A stretch of DNA of 48,536 nt from Minisyncoccota bacterium. Its GTDB lineage: Bacteria; Patescibacteriota; Minisyncoccia; Moranbacterales; GCA-2747515. Made by a program: the position numbers and the translations under genes. The notes under the pieces were generated by a model, which had not been told where the DNA came from, did no database searches, and saw only the letters and a program-made list of their open reading frames with translations. This document shows positions 1 through 6,995 of the stretch, piece by piece. Within the stretch, counting starts at the first letter, position 1. The number at the start of each line of letters is the position of its first letter. The stretch lies in the NCBI GenBank assembly GCA_937936355.1, contig CALDDM010000003.1, positions 1 through 48,536 on the forward strand, written 5' to 3'.

Positions 1-1
1 T

Positions 2-115
2 CAGAGAGAATTAAAGAATGTGGAGAAAGAAATTAATCAGAGACCGCGGAAAAGACTTGGCTACGCTACACCACAAGAAATATTCTATGAAAAAGAAACG
101 ATTCCAATTAGATGA
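2..115 (+). mobile_element. C-terminal end of an IS30-family-like transposase, truncated by the window edge
   Basis: Frame 2 reads QRELKNVEKEINQRPRKRLGYATPQEIFYEKETIPIR*. The 'N-RPRK-LGY-TP-E-F' motif is typical of the IS30 transposase C-terminus. Not in the ORF track because it is short and edge-truncated. Confidence 0.8.
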
Positions 116-163
116 TGTTGCAATTGAAAAGAGAAAACAAGTTCTATTATCTGTAGCTACTGA

Positions 164-194
164 ATTCCTCACTTCATCCCACAACGCCAGCTAG
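164..194. repeat. Recurrent intergenic motif copy R1 (consensus ATTCCTSACTTCATCCCACAACGCCAGCTGA)
   Basis: attcctcacttcatcccacaacgccagctag; followed by hairpin gagcactcgttagggtgctttt. Confidence 0.85.
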
Positions 195-250
195 AAAATA
201 AGAGCACTCGTTAGGGTGCTTTTGTTTTTCTAGCTGTGAACAAAGAGAAT

Positions 251-298
251 TCGAAGTTTATGTTGGGAACATAGTGAGCAGTGAATCCCTCATCCTCA
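251..298. repeat. Second repeat family, copy A
   Basis: tcgaagtttatgttgggaacatagtgagcagtgaatccctcatcctc is clearly alignable with the copy at 3608-3660. Confidence 0.65.
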
Positions 299-417
299 GA
301 AGGTAAAAAATAGCTCTACAAGAGTCACTGTTATTTCCTGAGACCCATCACTTTATATTGCTAATGATTTTTTGATTGATTCACATCACTGTAACTCTCA
401 ACTCGGAAAAAATTAAA

Positions 418-444
418 GTCCCGAGGCAAAATTGCTTCGGGACA
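418..444 (-). terminator. Hairpin terminator downstream of the minus-strand ORF 467-811
   Basis: gtcccgaggcaaaattgcttcgggac is a near-perfect stem; the minus strand continues into a T-rich run. Confidence 0.7.
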
Positions 445-466
445 AGTTCAGGGCTATCTAAGTGAC

Positions 467-811
467 TTATTTCTTGGTCATTAGATGTTGAAACTTCATC
501 CAACCACTTCTTTTATCTGTTCTGTAGTAAAAATGGATTTTATCTCCAGGAGGTTTTTCTAGTTCAGCGCCATCATATATTATCTTAGAAATGTATCCAT
601 CGATAATCCAAGATTCACGCGATCCATCCTCGGTACTTACTTTGTTTACTACAACACAAACTCTTAATAGTTTTTCGGAGTTGGTTGTGAAATCAAGAAC
701 ACGACTTCTTCCTCCTGGTAGTTTATCAAATAGCGCATTAGACAGATCGAACTTAGAAGGGCCGTCACAAATACTGTGTGTATCAAAAGTGAACATGTAA
801 TTTAACTCCAA
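467..811 (-). CDS. Hypothetical protein, cassette unit 1
   Basis: 114-aa ORF, minus strand, own terminator; no family recognised. Confidence 0.65.
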   Translation of the reverse strand: MELNYMFTFDTHSICDGPSKFDLSNALFDKLPGGRSRVLDFTTNSEKLLRVCVVVNKVSTEDGSRESWIIDGYISKIIYDGAELEKPPGDKIHFYYRTDKRSGWMKFQHLMTKK

Positions 812-946
812 AAGAGTAGATCTCTAAATAGGATGAGATCCAAATCCTCTTACTCCCAGAGGGAAGTGACCCGATCATACGAAGGGGAATTGTATACATA
901 TTACCATTTATTATTATTTATGTCAATATTAGATGGAATGGTTGCT

Positions 947-977
947 ATTCCTCACTTCATCCCACAACGCCAACTGA
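947..977. repeat. Recurrent intergenic motif copy R2
   Basis: attcctcacttcatcccacaacgccaactga. Confidence 0.85.
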
Positions 978-982
978 TGATT

Positions 983-1022
983 TTGAATACAAAAAAACAC
1001 CAGGGGACTGATGTGTTTTTGT
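983..1022. terminator. Repeat-associated terminator hairpin
   Basis: tacaaaaaaacaccaggggactgatgtgtttttgt (AAAAACAC/GTGTTTTT stem). The same hairpin and loop recur near 2263, 2979 and 6677. Confidence 0.75.
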
Positions 1023-1086
1023 CCTTGCTGATAGTAGAGATTACCATCAGCACTATCTAGGCTATATTTTTTAGGCCGAAGTTGGG

Positions 1087-1557
1087 TTAATTGACTTCCT
1101 GAATGCCTCCACAAAAAGCTTTCAGGTTGTGAATCTTTTTTCTTATATCTTCACAAATTGAATTTGCATCCCGTGTATTGGGATACAAAAAATATCCCTC
1201 AATGCAATCTTCCTCATCTCGCTCTCGCAAAATCATATTGTGAGTTGGCTTTTGTAGGTGTGACAACACCCTAGAATATTCCAGATGAGATAGCAGCATT
1301 TCATCTTTTGAGCGTCCTGTAGCTTGCTTCGTGAGAAGGGGTTCGACAATATATTCATACTTATCGTCATTTACACCAAAGGTTATCCAGAGACCCATGA
1401 CTTTGGTGTTAATATGAAGATCGTATACTTCACCACTTTCAAATCCCAAAGACGACTCTCTCCTAGTTGAGGGCATGAGATTGATATCACCGTAGTTATC
1501 TTCTAGCCACTGACAGACTTGCAATCGAGTATTTTTTAAAGAACTTTTTTTTGACAC
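1087..1557 (-). CDS. Hypothetical protein, cassette unit 2
   Basis: 156-aa ORF, minus strand; no family recognised. Confidence 0.65.
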   Translation of the reverse strand: MSKKSSLKNTRLQVCQWLEDNYGDINLMPSTRRESSLGFESGEVYDLHINTKVMGLWITFGVNDDKYEYIVEPLLTKQATGRSKDEMLLSHLEYSRVLSHLQKPTHNMILRERDEEDCIEGYFLYPNTRDANSICEDIRKKIHNLKAFCGGIQEVN

Positions 1558-1639
1558 GTCTTTTCCTTCTGTTTTGATTTGCGTATTAGGATACCATTGA
1601 TCTCAATTACTTGCAAGGATATATTGTTTTTTGCATTTT

Positions 1640-1670
1640 ATTCCTCACTCCATCCCACAACGCCAGCCGA
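1640..1670. repeat. Recurrent intergenic motif copy R3
   Basis: attcctcactccatcccacaacgccagccga, followed by hairpin aaccgacgcatcctatgtgtcggctt. Confidence 0.85.
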
Positions 1671-1788
1671 TGATTTCGAGTAGTTAAAAACCGACGCATC
1701 CTATGTGTCGGCTTTCATGTTTTGAGTTAAGATCCTCCCTAGGTCTATAAGATTCAATCTTGAATTTACTACACCTGTGTACAGGTAT

Positions 1789-2121
1789 TTATTTTGTGTT
1801 ATTCCGAGAAATTCTCTTTTTGAGTTCAGGAGCAATGTCTCGAACCATGCTGTCGGAATCAAGAGGTTCTACATAAAGGACTTCTTTGTAGTGGTGTTTC
1901 CTTCTTGTCTTCCCACTAAAGTGAACTGTAATGGTGAGATAGATGTCATCATTAATTTCCTCAAAAATAAGGTCAAAACTTTTTATGTACTTGGCACACT
2001 TTCCAACCTCGCTTTTAATTTTCGAACAACCATTCAGAACATCTTCGTAAAGCACACCTACTTTCCATGTTCCGAAAACTGAAATGTCTTCTACTGATAT
2101 ATTAATCATACGCGCCTCCAC
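1789..2121 (-). CDS. Hypothetical protein, cassette unit 3
   Basis: 110-aa ORF, minus strand. Confidence 0.6.
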   Translation of the reverse strand: MEARMINISVEDISVFGTWKVGVLYEDVLNGCSKIKSEVGKCAKYIKSFDLIFEEINDDIYLTITVHFSGKTRRKHHYKEVLYVEPLDSDSMVRDIAPELKKRISRNNTK

Positions 2122-2202
2122 AGCAGCGAAAAATTTAAAGTGACAATAACATATTTAATTAGTTTATGCAAGTAATTTAACAATTTTTTAATCAAACATA
2201 AA

Positions 2203-2233
2203 ATTCCTCACTTCATCCAACAACGCCAACTGA
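2203..2233. repeat. Recurrent intergenic motif copy R4
   Basis: attcctcacttcatccaacaacgccaactga. Confidence 0.85.
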
Positions 2234-2262
2234 TTAGCTTCTCAAGACTTTAGATACAAAAA

Positions 2263-2294
2263 AACACCGGGGGACTGATGTGTCTGTTTTTATT
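2263..2294. terminator. Repeat-associated terminator hairpin, copy 2
   Basis: aaaaaaacaccgggggactgatgtgtctgttttt. Confidence 0.65.
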
Positions 2295-2368
2295 AGCAAA
2301 ATATAAATGTGCGAAATTTTGTGTCCAAGGGTGATGTGATAGAGTAATCATCCATAGAACATTAAAAA

Positions 2369-2393
2369 ATGCCTGATACATGTATCAGGCATT
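2369..2393. terminator. Palindromic terminator of unit 4
   Basis: tgcctgatacatgtatcaggca perfect palindrome between A- and T-rich flanks. Confidence 0.75.
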
Positions 2394-2411
2394 CATTATC
2401 TCGAGTTTAAG

Positions 2412-2816
2412 TCACTCTAGACATTCAAGGCCTCTGCTTCCACTGATAAGCTTATCCCATTCTGTCGTTTTATTTTTTTCTAGCGATACGCCGTTTGGGT
2501 ATAAATTGATTTGTATTCCTGCATGCTCAAGGACTATCTTATTTCCTCGGTGAGAGTATCCGCTGCGCAGAGCGATTTTTGCTTTTATACCATTTGGAAT
2601 ATTAATCACTTCTTCTGTTTGTCGAATAACAAAATAACCTGACTCACTTTGTGTGACTTGCACGTTCTGAATGATTTCACTTGCTAGTCTGCAAATTTGA
2701 AGGAATTTTTTTTCATGCTCCTTTTTTTCTGCAGTGGTTTTAGCTTCATCATCTGGATCTTTTGAGCAGCCAATTGCTATGGATGCTGTAATAAGTACTA
2801 CAATTATTTTATTCAT
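2412..2816 (-). CDS. Predicted small lipoprotein, cassette unit 4
   Basis: MNKIIVVLITASIAIGCSKDP: signal peptide with a lipobox-like IGC. Confidence 0.7.
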   Translation of the reverse strand: MNKIIVVLITASIAIGCSKDPDDEAKTTAEKKEHEKKFLQICRLASEIIQNVQVTQSESGYFVIRQTEEVINIPNGIKAKIALRSGYSHRGNKIVLEHAGIQINLYPNGVSLEKNKTTEWDKLISGSRGLECLE

Positions 2817-2925
2817 TGATATCTCCAGTTTTGCTGCGATAGTAGATCACAGCATTGAGGGAAATATATTTGCTTTCCGCACATTTGTCAATAAGCCATC
2901 TTTTTTGCGTCTTAAATTTTCTAAA

Positions 2926-2956
2926 TTTCCTGACTTTATCGCACAATCCTAGCTGA
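2926..2956. repeat. Recurrent intergenic motif copy R5 (diverged)
   Basis: tttcctgactttatcgcacaatcctagctga. Confidence 0.75.
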
Positions 2957-2978
2957 TTAGATACTCAAGATGTTAGAT

Positions 2979-3013
2979 ACAAAAAAACACCAGAGGACTG
3001 ATGTGTTTTTGTT
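2979..3013. terminator. Repeat-associated terminator hairpin, copy 3
   Basis: tacaaaaaaacaccagaggactgatgtgtttttgt. Confidence 0.75.
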
Positions 3014-3080
3014 GGAGACTAGGAGATGTATTTCTCCTAGCCTGTGGAGCCGCTAGTCACTTGCCATTTTGCAGCGTTGT

Positions 3081-3440
3081 TTAAGCTGCTAAACTCTTTA
3101 AGTAAATACTGACATCTCGTATCGAATCGCTACCGTCGAACCAATATGTCGCTGATAATGGTATGTGGTGGCACGGCTGAATTAATATATTTGGAGATTT
3201 TAATCCGGGATTTACTCCGCTATATTGCGAAAGTATTTCATTGTGGTAACTCCTTGCCCAATTAGCTAGGGCATTGATGTTTTCAATGCTATAGTCACTA
3301 CCGGTTATAAAAAAATTCCAGCCCTCAGGAAATGAATGGTTACCTTCGGAGATATATGCCTTTGTTAGGTTCCCATCGCGATACCTCGCGAGACTTGCGA
3401 TAATTTTATCTAGCTCACTTTTTAATTGATCATTCTTCAT
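3081..3440 (-). CDS. Hypothetical protein, cassette unit 5
   Basis: 119-aa ORF, minus strand. Confidence 0.6.
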   Translation of the reverse strand: MKNDQLKSELDKIIASLARYRDGNLTKAYISEGNHSFPEGWNFFITGSDYSIENINALANWARSYHNEILSQYSGVNPGLKSPNILIQPCHHIPLSATYWFDGSDSIRDVSIYLKSLAA

Positions 3441-3607
3441 GTTGTCACCCTAGAGAAAAAAGCCGAAATGGCATAAAAAGAATATCATGTGAGATATGGA
3501 CAGTCAATGCTGTTAACTTTTTCAAGTTCGCCAATTTTCTCTATTCTTGTTCTTTATGCGTAAATATTTTCATTTCGCTCCACGCGATGTCGATAACTGA
3601 AAAATTG

Positions 3608-3660
3608 CTTGAAGTTAAGGCTGGAAATGCAGCGAGCAGTGAGTCCCTCATCCCTCGGTG
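3608..3660. repeat. Second repeat family, copy B
   Basis: cttgaagttaaggctggaaatgcagcgagcagtgagtccctcatccctcggtg; aligns with 251-298. Confidence 0.65.
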
Positions 3661-3770
3661 GCATATCTTCACATACTCAATAAAATAAAAATCACCTCGT
3701 ATGAGGTGTGTTTTGGAATTTGATTAGGGGAAAGTTTTTCTCCCCCTAACCGTTTTAGCTCATTTGATAA

Positions 3771-4148
3771 TCAGCTCACCCTCTCGATAAGCTCTTCTGC
3801 AGTATTTGAAAATTCTCGTTTATGTACTTTTGGTTTTTCTTGATAGACATCTAATTCAAATGCTCCAAGGAATCTTATGAGAAAAGTGGATGTTTCCTCA
3901 TCGAGTCCTAGTGATCGAAGTGGTTTTTTGATGCTATTTATCTCGCAGATAAGTTCTCCCGTAGTGTCGTTCATAAAATCTCTGTGTGGAATTTCTGTGC
4001 AGAGTTTTTTTATTGCGTCTCTGATCTTTATGTCGACGCCCGGCGGGACTCCAAATCCATCAGCTTTTGCGAAAGCTTGCATGAATTCAGTGGAAAAAAA
4101 TTCCTCCGCCTTCATGCTTCGAGCGAGAACGTGCATCGGTTGACTCAT
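3771..4148 (-). CDS. Hypothetical protein, cassette unit 6
   Basis: 125-aa ORF, minus strand; flanked upstream and downstream by hairpins. Confidence 0.6.
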   Translation of the reverse strand: MSQPMHVLARSMKAEEFFSTEFMQAFAKADGFGVPPGVDIKIRDAIKKLCTEIPHRDFMNDTTGELICEINSIKKPLRSLGLDEETSTFLIRFLGAFELDVYQEKPKVHKREFSNTAEELIERVS

Positions 4149-4271
4149 TTAGGGTGCTCCAGTTGAAAGAGGTAATTACTATACTATGGAATGTGCAATT
4201 ATGCAATTTTTTAGAAAGTGCACTGTTATTTACATCACACTCATTGTTTAAATCACAATATTTTGTATTAA

Positions 4272-4296
4272 AAAGCCCGATATGAATATCGGGCAC
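4272..4296. terminator. Hairpin terminator of unit 7
   Basis: agcccgatatgaatatcgggc. Confidence 0.7.
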
Positions 4297-4319
4297 TCTC
4301 TGCAGTTGAGAGAGATTTT

Positions 4320-4982
4320 TTACTTTTGATTTTGCTTTACATGAAAAGCAATAGGACTGGAAATGTCTAGAAGATATGCGTCGTGGGTTGGTCGCTGTGT
4401 ATGCATGTAGACGACATACAGTGAAACGCGAAATAGGTAGACCGACTCATTGCTAAGCTTGGGATTTATTCCATTGCGTATTATTCCTGTTGCGGTTTCC
4501 TGGCCTTTAAGCTCAGATATTTTTTTCCATCCGACGAGATTATATTTCCCGTGACTCATCAGCTCTAGTGTTGCCACAAGTACTGGATTGATGGGATTCG
4601 TGGGATCGCCACCATAATTACTGAGATCATTAACATCCATTTTAAGCTCAAATTTGGCAATGTCATCATTGGTGATATCATAAATGCCTGCAAAATTTTC
4701 TCGAGACTTTACATTTTCTGTATGCGTGAGTGATGTGCTCCTGATGTGTCCTCTGTACGCAACATCAGTTATGATGCTTGAGCACACCTCAACTTCGGCA
4801 TGACTCACATCAGACTGATCATCAAGAAATCCAACAGGGAAGCCGCCGCTCATGCCACACATATCGATAATGCCCGCATTCACGTCGATCTCGGTCTCAG
4901 ATGGATCTTTTGTGAGGTTCCCATTCATGAGGCCACCCAAGAATACAACAAATATACCAAGTGCTATGAGGTTTTTATTCAC
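4320..4982 (-). CDS. Hypothetical exported protein, cassette unit 7
   Basis: 220 aa; N-terminal hydrophobic signal-like segment MNKNLIALGIFVVFLGGLMNG. Confidence 0.65.
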   Translation of the reverse strand: MNKNLIALGIFVVFLGGLMNGNLTKDPSETEIDVNAGIIDMCGMSGGFPVGFLDDQSDVSHAEVEVCSSIITDVAYRGHIRSTSLTHTENVKSRENFAGIYDITNDDIAKFELKMDVNDLSNYGGDPTNPINPVLVATLELMSHGKYNLVGWKKISELKGQETATGIIRNGINPKLSNESVYLFRVSLYVVYMHTQRPTHDAYLLDISSPIAFHVKQNQK

Positions 4983-5079
4983 TTTTTGTGCTCCTTTAAA
5001 TAACAGTTTTAACCTAGTTATTTATAACATATTAATTATAAAATGTCAATTTATATCATGAAACCTCAGGCATTAAAAA

Positions 5080-5110
5080 GTACCTGACTTCATCCCACAA
5101 GGCCAGCTGA
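5080..5110. repeat. Recurrent intergenic motif copy R6
   Basis: gtacctgacttcatcccacaaggccagctga, followed by hairpin atccatttggat and a T run. Confidence 0.8.
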
Positions 5111-5218
5111 GAAAATAAAATATCCATTTGGATGCATTTTTTAACTGTATACTACTTGCATAGAAATATTCTCACCAAAACTAATGTATAATTAGCGATA
5201 TAAAGAAGCTTATATTGT

Positions 5219-5950
5219 ATGCAGAAAAGTCTTTACCGTATTTTCAATGACTCTACGTCTCGGTCATTTGTGATTGTGAATAATTTTTTTGCATTCTTGA
5301 CTATCCTCACAGTTGTCAGCCTTACACTTGAGACGGTTGACTCTCTTGCTCACTACAGAGACTTCTTTCTTTTTGTTGAATATGCTGCCGTATGCTTTTT
5401 TGTTCTTGAGTATCTTGCTCGCATACTTTCAACTACAAAACCACTTAAGTATATCTTTAGTTTTTACGGTGTTATCGACCTGATTTCTTTTCTTCCAACG
5501 ATCCTTGGCTTTGCGAATCTTACATTTTTGAAGGGTGTTCGCTTTTTGCGCATTCTTAGACTTCTCCGATTGGTGCGATTTCTTAGATCGTCGTATATTC
5601 GTATTTTGGATGCAGAGGATGCTAATGACACAAGGCTTGAAGCACATACGCGATCGTTTAGAGTTAAGATTGAGATCTATATCATCGTTTCACTTTTGGT
5701 TGTGCTTCTAGGTGCAAGTGTCATGTGGTTAGCGGAGGGGGGTAGAGAGGCTTTCATGCACATACCGCAAGCTATGATTTGGAGTGTGAAAATTCTTTTG
5801 GGTGGTATACCAACGACGACACCGGAAACGCTTGTGGGTGAGTTTGTTGCGATAGGTTTGCGATTCATGGGATTGATTTCTTTTGGTCTTCTTTTGAGTG
5901 TGATTAACAGTGCTTTGCAATCTGTATTGTTTGGTAGATCTGATAAATAG
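5219..5950 (+). CDS. Voltage-gated-like ion transport protein (6-TM channel fold)
   Basis: 243 aa; S4-like FLRILRLLRLVRFLRSS, C-terminal pore helix plus TM. No canonical TVGYG motif. Confidence 0.8.
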   Translation: MQKSLYRIFNDSTSRSFVIVNNFFAFLTILTVVSLTLETVDSLAHYRDFFLFVEYAAVCFFVLEYLARILSTTKPLKYIFSFYGVIDLISFLPTILGFANLTFLKGVRFLRILRLLRLVRFLRSSYIRILDAEDANDTRLEAHTRSFRVKIEIYIIVSLLVVLLGASVMWLAEGGREAFMHIPQAMIWSVKILLGGIPTTTPETLVGEFVAIGLRFMGLISFGLLLSVINSALQSVLFGRSDK

Positions 5951-5956
5951 CAAATG

Positions 5957-5980
5957 AAAAACCGATCATGATCGGTTTTT
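5957..5980. terminator. Rho-independent terminator after the channel gene
   Basis: aaaaaccgatcatgatcggttttt. Confidence 0.85.
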
Positions 5981-5989
5981 CATAATCGG

Positions 5990-6220
5990 TTACGTGCTCA
6001 TGTCTATTTCGCCATTAGGCAGTTCTTTGTATGTTCCAAATGCTTCACACGATATGCATTGTCGCTGACTGCGGACTATGCCATCTCTGAACCTGGCTTT
6101 GCGGAATACTGATGTGAGTCGAAATGCGTACTTTTTTTTGCAGTGTGGACAATCCACTTGATCGAGGGTATGTTTTCGAATGAAGCGAGTGATGCTTTGG
6201 ATAGAGCTCTTTGCGTTCAA
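5990..6220 (-). CDS. Small zinc-ribbon-like protein
   Basis: 76 aa with CPHC...QCISC cysteine pairs. Confidence 0.6.
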   Translation of the reverse strand: MNAKSSIQSITRFIRKHTLDQVDCPHCKKKYAFRLTSVFRKARFRDGIVRSQRQCISCEAFGTYKELPNGEIDMST

Positions 6221-6327
6221 TTTTGACTCCTAGTTGAGTTAGTATTCGATTTTTACTATATAGTAAAATGACAGTCTTGTCAACTATTTTGAACTTTGTA
6301 TATGATATTCTGTCAAATTTTCTCGTC

Positions 6328-6636
6328 TTACTCCGCATTATTATTTGGTTGTTGCGCGAAGTCAAAGCTTATATCATTATGATCGCTGATCTGTGGGCTT
6401 GGTTTTTCTGTTTTTTCGTACCTTAAGTATAGAGGTTGCGCACTTAGACTTCTTGGTAGATAAAGTATCATTTGCATACTAGGATTGATGTTTTTTTCGA
6501 TTATGAATTTACTCTCAGCAATGAGAATGCCTTGACCGTTTCTTTTGATAAATATACGAACTTGTCCTGCGTTTGTGAAGTTGTTTGAGACATCTCCTTT
6601 GGAGAAGTACCTTGCAACAGTGTCTTTGCTCTGCGT
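6328..6636 (-). pseudogene. N-terminally truncated ORF remnant (no start codon near its 5' end)
   Basis: Open minus frame TQSKDTVARYFSKGDVSNNFTNAGQVRIFIKRNGQGILIAESKFIIEKNINPSMQMILYLPRSLSAQPLYLRYEKTEKPSPQISDHNDISFDFAQQPNNNAE*. An in-frame stop lies directly upstream and the first ATG is internal. Not in the ORF track. Confidence 0.5.
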
Positions 6637-6676
6637 TAATTAAGAGAAGGTAAGACGAAGATAATTAGCGTTCTAC

Positions 6677-6712
6677 ACAAAAAAACACCAGGTCATCTGA
6701 TGTGTTTTTGTG
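6677..6712. terminator. Terminator hairpin, fourth copy of the cassette-associated type
   Basis: acaaaaaaacaccaggtcatctgatgtgtttttgtg. Confidence 0.7.
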
Positions 6713-6768
6713 GTGATCGGAATGCATATGCACATTCCGATCAGTGGATGATGTTTCTAGATGCTCAT

Positions 6769-6927
6769 TTAATTGTCGATGTTTGTGAAAGTAAATGTGC
6801 CTATCTCAATAACCTGAGACCATGTTGGCATGGTTTCTGGAGATGTTATCCAGATCAGTGCCGTAACGCAAAACGCTACAAGCGTGATTCTTCCCAGGAA
6901 ATAGAAATGTTCTGTATCATCATGCAT
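6769..6927 (-). CDS. Small (52 aa) single-TM protein
   Basis: MHDDTEHFYFLGRITLVAFCVTALIWITSPETMPTWSQVIEIGTFTFTNIDN*; GGAG-like SD upstream of the ATG; below the track's length cutoff. Confidence 0.45.
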   Translation of the reverse strand: MHDDTEHFYFLGRITLVAFCVTALIWITSPETMPTWSQVIEIGTFTFTNIDN

Positions 6928-6995
6928 TGCCTTTGTCTCCTCTGTGACATCTCCACATTATACTGATGAGGGAGGGCTGTCAAATTTTGTGATAC

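Noticed and set aside
833-1060. Plus-strand 75-aa ORF
   Set aside because: It runs through motif R2 and its terminator hairpin, so it is most likely spurious.
164-5110. Calling the intergenic motif a canonical integron attC
   Set aside because: RYYYAAC/GTTRRRY-like strings occur (ACCCAAC and GTTGTGG around R2), but they are not consistently paired across copies. Conservation extends beyond the would-be GTT cleavage point, and no integrase gene is visible.
164-5110. CRISPR array in the left 5 kb
   Set aside because: Repeat spacing is 560-780 nt with ORFs between copies and the repeats are imperfect. No regular short spacers and no cas genes.
164-5110. dif/Xer-type recombination sites
   Set aside because: The motif has no two inverted 11-nt arms around a 6-nt centre.
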